Source: JAAXIE01 sp965263155 (lineage in GTDB: Bacteria > Chloroflexota > Dehalococcoidia > Lucifugimonadales > JAAXIE01). Taken from it: a DNA stretch of 64,000 nt. This document shows, piece by piece, positions 33,109 to 39,900 of this stretch (positions within the stretch are counted from its first letter, which is position 1; every line of letters starts with the position of its first letter). The DNA is taken from contig OZ253586.1 in assembly GCA_965263155.1 (NCBI GenBank), positions 2,728,001-2,792,000 of the forward strand, written 5' to 3'. The notes under the pieces were generated by a model. It made no database searches, had not been told where the DNA came from, and worked only from the letters and a program-made list of their open reading frames with translations. The position numbers and the translations under genes are program-made.

Positions 33109-33816
33109 CTATTCAGTTACTCTGGCGAAGGGCATGCCCAGCAACTCCAGCAGCCGGGCTGCCTCGGTGTCGTTACGAGCGCTGGTGACGAACGTCACCT
33201 GGAAGCCGCGAATGCGGTCTATTTGGCCGTAGTCAATCTCCGGGAAGATTATCTGTTCCCGGATCCCCAACGAGTAGTTGCCTCGTCCGTCGAAGGCGCT
33301 GCGTGATGTTCCGCGGAAGTCCCGTGTGCGGGGTAGCGCCGCGTTGAACAGCCTGTCGACGAAGTGGAACATGCGCGCCCGCCTGAGGGTGACCGTCGTT
33401 CCGATGCCGTTGCCTTCCCTCAGTTTGAAACCGGCGATGGAGCGACGGGCCCGAGTGACCACCGGTTTTTGGCCGGAGATGATGGTCAGGTCTCGCACGG
33501 CGAACTCCATGGCACGGGAATTGGTCAGCGCTTCACCCAGCCCGATATTGAGCAGCACCTTCTGCAGGCGTGGCACTTCCATGTTGCTGCGGTAGTTGAA
33601 CTCCCGCAGCATCGTGGGCACCACTTCGTCGCGGTAGACATTTAGCAACCGCGGGGGTGCCCCGTTGCTCGACGCAGACCCAGTCCCTTCAGGGCTGGCT
33701 GCTGCCTGCTCTCCTTCGGCGGAGCCTGTTTCGGTCCTGCGACGGCTGGAACCACCGGAGCTACGCGCTACGCGCTGCCCCTGCTCCAGTCGATCGTTTC
33801 CTGGCACCTCTGACAT
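33109..33816 (-). CDS. rplE: 50S ribosomal protein L5 with N-terminal extension
   Basis: L5, 235 residues; the family is about 180. The L5 core begins at LLNVYRDEVVPTML (about residue 56) and contains NIGLGEA, LTIISGQKPVVTRARRSIAGFKLREG and the MPFAR end. The first 55 residues are Ser/Gly/Glu-rich and look disordered. ATG 33816 lies within the end of rplX (49-base overlap) with AAGG at a good distance. I found no NTG start nearer the core. Confidence 0.95.
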   Translation of the reverse strand: MSEVPGNDRLEQGQRVARSSGGSSRRRTETGSAEGEQAAASPEGTGSASSNGAPPRLLNVYRDEVVPTMLREFNYRSNMEVPRLQKVLLNIGLGEALTNSRAMEFAVRDLTIISGQKPVVTRARRSIAGFKLREGNGIGTTVTLRRARMFHFVDRLFNAALPRTRDFRGTSRSAFDGRGNYSLGIREQIIFPEIDYGQIDRIRGFQVTFVTSARNDTEAARLLELLGMPFARVTE

Positions 33817-34097
33817 ATCCGTACCTTCGTTCCGTTTTCCAAGTTGTGCGAGCGGGTACGCACCGGACGGTTGCACGCGCTGCACATCAAGCGCACGTTG
33901 GAGGCGTCCATGGGGGCCTCCTGCTGCACTCGGCCTGCTTGGCGCACCCCGGCGCGGGGACGCACATGGCGGGTTACCGTGTTCAGCCCGGCTACCAAGA
34001 CCTTACGATCAGCAGGGATCACTCGTTCTACCCTGCCCTGCTTGCCCTTGTCCCTGCCGGACACAATCATTACTTGGTCGCCCTTGCGTATCTTCAT
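33768..34097 (-). CDS. rplX: 50S ribosomal protein L24 with CxxC...CxxC C-terminus
   Basis: L24, 109 residues from ATG 34097 (MKIRKGDQVMIVSGRDKGKQG, a KOW motif). The C-terminal part has two CxxC pairs (CSAC, CQRC) that probably bind zinc. Its end overlaps the rplE start by 49 bases, and its start lies just inside the rplN end. Confidence 0.97.
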   Translation of the reverse strand: MKIRKGDQVMIVSGRDKGKQGRVERVIPADRKVLVAGLNTVTRHVRPRAGVRQAGRVQQEAPMDASNVRLMCSACNRPVRTRSHNLENGTKVRICQRCQETIDWSRGSA

Positions 34098-34113
34098 GAC
34101 ATCACCATTGGAT

Positions 34114-34485
34114 TCACACGACCTCTGGAGCAAGGGAGATGATACGCATGTAGCCGCGGTCCCGCAGCTCCCGGGCCACGGGCCCGAAGATGCGAGTGCC
34201 CCGTGGGCTTCCCTGCCGGTCGTTGATTACCACGGCTGCATTATCGTCAAAGCTGACCCACGAGCCGTCGGGCCGACGGTAGGGCTTGGCGATGCGGACC
34301 ACAACCGCCCGCACTACATCGCCACGCTTGACGGCTGCTCCGGGGGTCGCTTCCTTGACCGTGACCACGATGGTGTCGCCCAAGGAAGCATAGCGGCGGC
34401 GACTGCTGCCCGGTATGTTGATGCACATGACGCTCTTGGCGCCACTGTTGTCGGCCACGTTAAGCCGGGAGAAGGTCTGAATCAC
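34114..34485 (-). CDS. rplN: 50S ribosomal protein L14
   Basis: L14, 123 residues: MIQTFSRLNVADNSGAKSVMCI opening, VKRGDVVRAVVVRIAKPYRRPDGSWVSFDDNAAV and the terminal GPVARELRDRGYMRIISLAPEVV. Standard length. Confidence 0.98.
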   Translation of the reverse strand: MIQTFSRLNVADNSGAKSVMCINIPGSSRRRYASLGDTIVVTVKEATPGAAVKRGDVVRAVVVRIAKPYRRPDGSWVSFDDNAAVVINDRQGSPRGTRIFGPVARELRDRGYMRIISLAPEVV

Positions 34486-35012
34486 CGCTGCTGCTCCTCG
34501 GCCTCGTCGGCTCCGTCTTCATCGGCAGTCCCGTCCAAGGCATCGTCTTCATCATCGTCCGGTTGCGTGGCCTCCCGCTGTTCGCGCTCCAGTTCGGCGA
34601 ACAGCAGAGCGTCTCCATCATCCATGTCTTCGAGGCCTTCCAAGCCCGCCAAGTCCGTTAGGACTTCCGGTGACCCGTCGCCGTTGACAGAGACAGCCTC
34701 GGTGTCTGAGACCTCTTCTAACACAGGCTGATCCAGCTCTATGGGCTTGACCTCGGCCACTTCGTGACGCTCGAGAATCTGCACGACTCTCCACCGCTTC
34801 ATGCGGGAGATGGGGCGCGTCTCCTCAATGCGTACTACGTCTCCCAGCCGGCATTTGTTCTCGCCGTCGTGTGCAAAGAACTTTGTTATCCGACGTACAC
34901 TCTTTTTGTACAACGGGTGGCGTTGACGCCACTCCACAGACACAATAACCGTCTTGTCCATAGTGTTACGGACAACCCGCCCCTGGCGCTTCTTTCTCGT
35001 CTCCCTGGCCAT
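34482..35012 (-). CDS. rpsQ: 30S ribosomal protein S17 with long acidic C-terminal tail
   Basis: S17, 176 residues from ATG 35012; the family is about 85. The OB-fold core occupies residues 1-90 (RVVRNTMDKTVIVSVEWRQRHPLYKK, CRLGDVVRIEETRPISRMKRWRVV). The last 85 or so are Asp/Glu-rich, with GLEDMDDGDALLF and DDDEDDALDGTADEDG, and probably disordered. The tail is in frame and ends by overlapping the rplN start by 4 bases, so translation of it is coupled to L14. Confidence 0.96.
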   Translation of the reverse strand: MARETRKKRQGRVVRNTMDKTVIVSVEWRQRHPLYKKSVRRITKFFAHDGENKCRLGDVVRIEETRPISRMKRWRVVQILERHEVAEVKPIELDQPVLEEVSDTEAVSVNGDGSPEVLTDLAGLEGLEDMDDGDALLFAELEREQREATQPDDDEDDALDGTADEDGADEAEEQQR

Positions 35013-35013
35013 C

Positions 35014-35211
35014 TTATCCTTCCGCCAACTGTCTCTCTCGGTGCGCTGTGAGCAGCCTGGCAATTGACTTCTTGGTTGCCCGCACCTCGGAGGTGTTCGT
35101 TAGCTGCTTGGTAGCCAGGCGGAACCGGAGGTTCTGGAGAGAACGATATGTGTCCTCCAGTTCCTGTTCCAGTTGGTCATCAGTAAGCTCTCGTATTTCG
35201 TTGATCCTCAT
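35014..35211 (-). CDS. rpmC: 50S ribosomal protein L29
   Basis: L29, 65 residues: MRINEIRELTDDQLEQELEDTYRSLQNLRFRLATKQL then VRATKKSIARLLTAHRER, the usual two-helix hairpin near the exit tunnel. ATG 35211 is used; TTG 35229 would reach into rplP. Confidence 0.97.
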   Translation of the reverse strand: MRINEIRELTDDQLEQELEDTYRSLQNLRFRLATKQLTNTSEVRATKKSIARLLTAHRERQLAEG

Positions 35212-35218
35212 GGCGGGC

Positions 35219-35638
35219 CTACGTGGCAACCTCGAATCGCGCGATGGTGCGTGTGGCTATGGGCAGCTTGTGCGAGGCGAGTCGCAGGGCCTCCATGGCA
35301 TCCTCGGCTCGAACTCCTGCAAGCTCGAACATAACCCGTCCCGGCTTCACCACTGCTACCCAATGGTCAACGTTGGCTTTGCCACCACCCATGCGGGTCT
35401 CGGCCGCTTTCTTTGTCACCGATTTGTCGGGGAAGAGACGCACCCAGACATCGCCGCCACGGCGCAGGTGACGGGTCATCACGATACGGGCCGCCTCAAT
35501 CTGTCGTGCACTAATCCAGCCGGCTTCCTGCGCCTTCAGGCCAAATTGCCCGAAGTTCAGTTCGGCGCCACCGGTAGCCTTGCCTGCACGGCGACCCCTA
35601 TGTACCTTCCGGTGCTTGATTCGCCTCGGTTGCAGCAT
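35219..35638 (-). CDS. rplP: 50S ribosomal protein L16
   Basis: L16, 139 residues: MLQPRRIKHRKVHRGRR opening, WISARQIEAARIVMTRHLRRGGDVWVRLFPDK and MGGGKANVDHWVAVVKPGRVMFEL. It binds near the A-site tRNA. ATG 35638 lies inside rpsC (41-base overlap). Confidence 0.98.
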   Translation of the reverse strand: MLQPRRIKHRKVHRGRRAGKATGGAELNFGQFGLKAQEAGWISARQIEAARIVMTRHLRRGGDVWVRLFPDKSVTKKAAETRMGGGKANVDHWVAVVKPGRVMFELAGVRAEDAMEALRLASHKLPIATRTIARFEVAT

Positions 35639-36347
35639 CGTCGTCCTCTCGTGACTGAATGGTAACCTCAATGGGCTCCATCTCTTCTAGCTCTTCTTCC
35701 ATGGCAGGGGGCAATACACCGCCCTTATAAATCCACACTTTTACGCCGAGTCGCCCTTGCACGGTACTCGCCTCAGCCAGGTCGTAGTCGATGTTGGCTC
35801 GCAGCGTATGCAGTGGCACACGCCCTTGCATCACCTTGTCGCGCCGAGCGATTTCCGCGCCCGTCAGCCGGCCCTTGACTATTATCTTGATGCCTTCCGC
35901 GCCGGCCTGCATGGCCCGTTGAGCCGCTTGGCGCGTAGCCCGTCGATATGATACGCGACGCTCCAGTTGGTCGGCGATGTTGCGGGCCACCAAATATGCA
36001 TTGAGCTCCGGTTGCCCCACCTCGATGATGTTCAACTGGATGCGCTTCTTTGCCACCTCTTCCAGTCTGCTGCGCAGGCGCTTCACCCGCTCGCCATCGC
36101 GCCCGATGAGGATTCCTGGACGGGCTGAGTGGACGTTTATCACCAAATCTTGGGCCCCGCGGTCAATCTCCACCCGAGCGATGCCTGCATCGGAGAAAGT
36201 AGCGTACTCGCCGTGGACCGCGCGTCGTATCGCCAAGTCCTCCAGCACCAAGGCACGATACTGCCTGGCCCTAGGCGCGAACCAGTGGGTCTCCCAGTCC
36301 TTGACTATACCCAGCCTGAAGCCTATGGGGTGCGTCTTATGACCCAA
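35598..36347 (-). CDS. rpsC: 30S ribosomal protein S3
   Basis: S3, 249 residues. The KH domain (VHSARPGILIGRDGERVKRLRSRLEEV) and the C-terminal domain (GAEGIKIIVKGRLTGAEIARRDKVMQGRVPLHTLRANIDYDLAEA) form the mRNA entry pore. It ends with an acidic stretch (EDDDAATEANQAPEGT), which is encoded in the region shared with the start of rplP. Confidence 0.98.
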   Translation of the reverse strand: MGHKTHPIGFRLGIVKDWETHWFAPRARQYRALVLEDLAIRRAVHGEYATFSDAGIARVEIDRGAQDLVINVHSARPGILIGRDGERVKRLRSRLEEVAKKRIQLNIIEVGQPELNAYLVARNIADQLERRVSYRRATRQAAQRAMQAGAEGIKIIVKGRLTGAEIARRDKVMQGRVPLHTLRANIDYDLAEASTVQGRLGVKVWIYKGGVLPPAMEEELEEMEPIEVTIQSREDDDAATEANQAPEGT

Positions 36348-36689
36348 CTAGGTGCCCTCCTCGTCTACCACTACGGTTATGTGCGAGGCCCGTTTCGTGA
36401 TCCGTCCTATGCGGCCACGAGCCCGGGGACGAAACCGTCTCAGCGGCGTGGCTTGGTCGGCCACGATGGTGGATATGCGCAGGTTGTCCGGGTTCATCAG
36501 CATGTTGTTCTCGGCATTGGCTGCCGCCGAGCGCACTACTTTGCTGATGGTGACCGCCCAAGGCGAAGTGAGCACCCCCAAAGTGTCCACTGCCTCGCTG
36601 ACCATCATGCCCCGCACCAAGTCCAGTATGGGCTTGAGTCGTTTGGGCGAGGCTCCTATGTTTCTTGCTGTCGCCTTTACCGGAGGCAT
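36348..36689 (-). CDS. rplV: 50S ribosomal protein L22
   Basis: L22, 113 residues from ATG 36689 (MPPVKATARNIGASPKRLKP), with the loop that lines the exit tunnel and the C-terminal RRFRPRARGRIGRITKRASHITVVV. The same frame stays open far upstream through rpsS, but that part is not coding for L22. Confidence 0.98.
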   Translation of the reverse strand: MPPVKATARNIGASPKRLKPILDLVRGMMVSEAVDTLGVLTSPWAVTISKVVRSAAANAENNMLMNPDNLRISTIVADQATPLRRFRPRARGRIGRITKRASHITVVVDEEGT

Positions 36690-36691
36690 AT

Positions 36692-37000
36692 TTATCTCCG
36701 TGTCACCCTGGGTGTCACCCTGGTGGTGCGTTCTGAGCTGGAGCCGCCTACATGCCCGCGAAAGCTGCGAGTGGGGGCGAATTCTCCCAGTTTGTGGCCC
36801 ACCATGTTCTCTGTGATGAAAACCGGCACATGGCGACGGCCATCGTGTACTGCGATAGTCAGCCCGACCATTTCGGGCATTATGGTGGAGGCGCGGGCCC
36901 ACGTCCGCAGTACCGCTCGCGAGCCCGAGCGTTCGGCTGCCATGATCTTCTTCATCAACTTTTCGTGAACGTATGGCCCCTTTTTGATAGACCGTGACAT
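36692..37000 (-). CDS. rpsS: 30S ribosomal protein S19
   Basis: S19, 102 residues: MSRSIKKGPYVHEKLMKKI, RASTIMPEMVGLTIAVHDGRRHVPVFITENMVGHKLGEFAPTR. The last 10-15 residues (TTRVTPRVTRR) are slightly repetitive, matching a short GGGTGTCACCCT direct repeat in the DNA at 36701-36724. Confidence 0.98.
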   Translation of the reverse strand: MSRSIKKGPYVHEKLMKKIMAAERSGSRAVLRTWARASTIMPEMVGLTIAVHDGRRHVPVFITENMVGHKLGEFAPTRSFRGHVGGSSSERTTRVTPRVTRR

Positions 37001-37006
37001 AACGTG

Positions 37007-37834
37007 CTAACGCCTCCGCCTTACGACCATTTTTGTGCTGGATTTTCGCTTGTTGCGAGTGCGATACCCCAGTGCAGGCTTGCCCCACGGGGTCTTGGGC
37101 CCAGGCATGCCGACGGGGGAGCGCCCCTCGCCACCGCCGTGGGGATGGTCCCGCGGGGACATGGCCACGCCGCGCACTTGAGGACGCCGACCGCGGTACC
37201 GCGTCTTGCCAGCCTTACCCCAATTGATGTTCTTGTGGTCAGTATTGCTTACCTGTCCCACAGTCGCTTGGCACGTCGCCAGCATGCGGCGCATTTCGCC
37301 GGAAGGCAGGCGCACCAGTACATGAACCCCTTCTCGCGCCAGCACTTGGGCTGAAGTCCCAGCTCCCCGCACCAACTGTCCGCCCCGTCCGGGGGTCAGT
37401 TCCACGTTATGGACTTGGGTGCCGGTGGGAATATTGCGCAGAGGCAGGTTGTTCCCCGGCTTGATGTCAGCGTCAGGCCCCGACTCCACCGTCGCCCCCA
37501 CTTCCAGACCGATGGGGGCCAGTATGTAACGCTTCTCGCCGTCACGGTAGTGAATCAAGGCGATGCGGGCGGTGCGGTTGGGGTCGTACTCAATCGATAC
37601 GATTTTGCCGGGCACACCGGGCTTGTCCCGCTTGAAGTCGATGATGCGGTACTGCCTCTTGGATCCCCCGCCGCGATGCCGCACGGTGATTTTACCTTGG
37701 CTGTTGCGTCCTGCGGTTTTGCGCATGGGACGCAACAGCGTCTTCTCCGGCTTCTCGCGGGTGATATCATCAAAGGCAGGGAGCCTCGCTCCTCGGAGCC
37801 CGGGGGTGACTGGTCTAGGCGTTTTCAGAGGCAT
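37007..37834 (-). CDS. rplB: 50S ribosomal protein L2
   Basis: L2, 275 residues: KKTAGRNSQGKITVRHRGGG-type N-domain (here RKTAGRNSQGKITVRHRGGGSKR) and the C-terminal GVAMSPRDHPHGGGEGRSPVGMPGPKTPWGKP with the histidine near the peptidyl transferase centre. ATG 37834 follows the rplW stop immediately. Confidence 0.98.
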   Translation of the reverse strand: MPLKTPRPVTPGLRGARLPAFDDITREKPEKTLLRPMRKTAGRNSQGKITVRHRGGGSKRQYRIIDFKRDKPGVPGKIVSIEYDPNRTARIALIHYRDGEKRYILAPIGLEVGATVESGPDADIKPGNNLPLRNIPTGTQVHNVELTPGRGGQLVRGAGTSAQVLAREGVHVLVRLPSGEMRRMLATCQATVGQVSNTDHKNINWGKAGKTRYRGRRPQVRGVAMSPRDHPHGGGEGRSPVGMPGPKTPWGKPALGYRTRNKRKSSTKMVVRRRR

Positions 37835-37835
37835 G

Positions 37836-38120
37836 TTACAGCCCCTCAATCAACTGAATTTTGTCGCCCGACTTCAGTGTGACCACAGCCTTCTTGATGT
37901 CGGGACGCTTCTTGAAGCGGGGGCCGTAGCGTTTAATCTTGCCCTTGAGTTTGGTAATGTTCACGTCTTCAACGGTGACGCCGAAGGTCTTTTGCACCGC
38001 TTCTTTAATCTCGATCTTGTTGGCCTTGGGGGCTACTCGGAAGGAGTACTTCCCCATGTCGGCCATGATGGTGCTCTTCTCGGTGATCATGGGTCGCAGC
38101 AGCACTTCGTGGATGTTCAT
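37836..38120 (-). CDS. rplW: 50S ribosomal protein L23
   Basis: L23, 94 residues: HEVLLRPMITEKSTIMADMGKYSFRVAPKANKIEIKEAVQKTFGV, with the basic end. It is the docking site for trigger factor and SRP at the exit tunnel. It lies 3 bases after rplD. Confidence 0.98.
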   Translation of the reverse strand: MNIHEVLLRPMITEKSTIMADMGKYSFRVAPKANKIEIKEAVQKTFGVTVEDVNITKLKGKIKRYGPRFKKRPDIKKAVVTLKSGDKIQLIEGL

Positions 38121-38123
38121 GCG

Positions 38124-38921
38124 CTACTCCGCCCCTTCTCCGTCTGCTTCCGTGCCGGACTCTTCCTCCGCGTCCTGGGCTTCCTCCAACTCCTCAGCAG
38201 AGTCCTCCGGAGACTCGTCTGTCTCTTCTGCTACCTCATCCCCTGTCTCGTCGTCGAGTATGTTGTCCGCCACTATACGCGACTTGTGTCTAGGGGTCTC
38301 GTCCTCCCAGAGGATTTGTGCTTCCTGCACCGCTTCCACTGACATGATCACGCCGTCGCGACGCAGCAGTTCGTAGGCGTTGAGCAGACGCACCGGGAGC
38401 GTCCACACCCTATCGATGTTGTGGGCCGAGCGGACTATGTTTTCGTTAGTCTCGCGGGTGACGATCAGAGTGGAACGGCTGACTCCGAGGTTCTGGAGCA
38501 GCCCGACCATCTCCTTGGTACGGGCTGCCGACACGTTCAATCCTTCAACCAAGACCAGCTTACCCGTCCTCGCCTTTTCAGAGAGCACACATCGCAGGGC
38601 TTGGTGGCGCATGCGCCTCGGCATATCTTTGCGGTAGCTCCTAGGCTTGGGGCCGAAGGCCACACCACCGTGGCGCCATTGGGGGGATCGGGTGCTGCCC
38701 TGTCGGGCGCGACCGGTGTGTTTCTGAGGCCAAGGCTTACGCCCGCCTCCCGACACCTCGGCCCTAGTCTTGGTGCTGTGGGTCCCTGACCGGAGGTTCG
38801 ACTGGTACATCACCACAGCTTGGTGCACCAATGCTTTGTTCATCGGTTGGTCAAAGAGGGTCTCGCTCACCTCAACGGTGCCGGTGAGCTCGCCTTGTGC
38901 ATTTCGCAGGGGGAGCTCCAT
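38124..38921 (-). CDS. rplD: 50S ribosomal protein L4 with acidic C-terminal extension
   Basis: L4, 265 residues; the family is about 205-215. The core is complete: GTHSTKTRAEVSGGGRKPWPQKHTGRARQGS (tunnel loop) and the C-terminal NVWTLP/LNAYELLRRDGVIMSVEAV part. It is followed by about 50 Glu/Asp/Ser-rich residues (DETGDEVAEETDESPEDSAEELEEA, ending EADGEGAE). ATG 38921 overlaps the rplC stop in TGATG. The tail recalls those of S17 and RpoA in the same cluster. Confidence 0.96.
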   Translation of the reverse strand: MELPLRNAQGELTGTVEVSETLFDQPMNKALVHQAVVMYQSNLRSGTHSTKTRAEVSGGGRKPWPQKHTGRARQGSTRSPQWRHGGVAFGPKPRSYRKDMPRRMRHQALRCVLSEKARTGKLVLVEGLNVSAARTKEMVGLLQNLGVSRSTLIVTRETNENIVRSAHNIDRVWTLPVRLLNAYELLRRDGVIMSVEAVQEAQILWEDETPRHKSRIVADNILDDETGDEVAEETDESPEDSAEELEEAQDAEEESGTEADGEGAE

Positions 38922-39559
38922 CACTCAGCCGCCTCGTCCTGGCTTCTTCGCTTGATCATGACTAACCCATTGGTAGAGCCTGGCAGGCCCCCCTTTATCA
39001 TGATCAGATTCCGCACTGGGTCTACGTCCACGATTTCTAGGTTCTTGGCCGTGACACGCACATTGCCCATGTGGCCTGCCATCTTCTTGCCCTTGTAGAC
39101 CTTGCCAGGGGTTGTTCCGCCTCCGATGGAGCCAGGGGCGCGAGCCCTGTCCGATTGGCCACGGGTTCGGGGGCCACCATGGAAACCGTGGCGCTTCATG
39201 ACACCCTGAAAGCCCTTGCCCTTGGAAGTGCCCACCACGTCTACTCGTTGCCCCGGTTGGAACATCCCGACGGTAAGCTGCTGGCCGACCCGCAGGGGTC
39301 CGATATCGTCGACAGCGAACTCTTTCAGATGGCGAGAGAAAACCCCGGCGCGCCTCAGGTGTCCTCGCTCTGGGCGGTTGAGCCTATTGGCCTCTCCGAA
39401 CCCCAGCTGGGCCGCCTCGTAGCCGTCTTTGTCCATCGTGCGTATTTGCGTGATGGTACAGGGTCCAGCCCTGACCACCGTTACCGGCACCGCCAGACCA
39501 TCCTCACGGAAAATCTGGGCCATGCCCACCTTTGTGCCTAATATTCCACGTACTGACAT
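38921..39559 (-). CDS. rplC: 50S ribosomal protein L3
   Basis: L3, 212 residues: ILGTKVGMAQIFREDGLAVPVTVVRAGPC opening, GTSKGKGFQGVMKRHGFHGGPRTRGQSDRARAPGSIGGGTTPGKVYKGKKMAGHMG loop region and GSTNGLVMIKRR end. It follows rpsJ by 9 bases, the standard S10-operon order. Confidence 0.98.
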   Translation of the reverse strand: MSVRGILGTKVGMAQIFREDGLAVPVTVVRAGPCTITQIRTMDKDGYEAAQLGFGEANRLNRPERGHLRRAGVFSRHLKEFAVDDIGPLRVGQQLTVGMFQPGQRVDVVGTSKGKGFQGVMKRHGFHGGPRTRGQSDRARAPGSIGGGTTPGKVYKGKKMAGHMGNVRVTAKNLEIVDVDPVRNLIMIKGGLPGSTNGLVMIKRRSQDEAAE

Positions 39560-39568
39560 AGCTTCCCG

Positions 39569-39880
39569 CTATAACTTAATAGAGATGTCCACCCCTGCCG
39601 GCAGGTTCAGCCGGGTGAGGGCGTCAATGGTCTTTGACGTTGGCTCCAGTATGTCCATCAGGCGTTTGTGCGTCCTGATTTCGAAGTGCTCCCGTGAGTC
39701 CTTGTCCACATGGGGCGAGCGTATGACGCAGAACCGCCTTATCCGCGTGGGCAAGGGCACTGGCCCGGCTACTACGGCCCCAGTGCGTTCCGCGGTCTCC
39801 AGAATCTGCCCCGCAGACTGATCCAGCGCCCTGTGGTCAAAGGCCTTGAGGACAATACGTATCTTCTGTCTTGTTGTCAT
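39569..39880 (-). CDS. rpsJ: 30S ribosomal protein S10
   Basis: S10, 103 residues: KIRIVLKAFDHRALDQSAGQILETAERTGA, VPLPTRIRRFCVIRSPHVDKDSREHFEIRTHKRLMDI. It also acts as NusE in antitermination. It follows fusA directly, with no tuf gene in between. Confidence 0.98.
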   Translation of the reverse strand: MTTRQKIRIVLKAFDHRALDQSAGQILETAERTGAVVAGPVPLPTRIRRFCVIRSPHVDKDSREHFEIRTHKRLMDILEPTSKTIDALTRLNLPAGVDISIKL

Positions 39881-39900
39881 CGGGTTATCCTGTCCCGTCG

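Noticed and set aside
36690..37088. N-terminal half of a 246-residue frame ending in L22
   Set aside because: It is the rpsS region read in another frame; L22 starts at ATG 36689.
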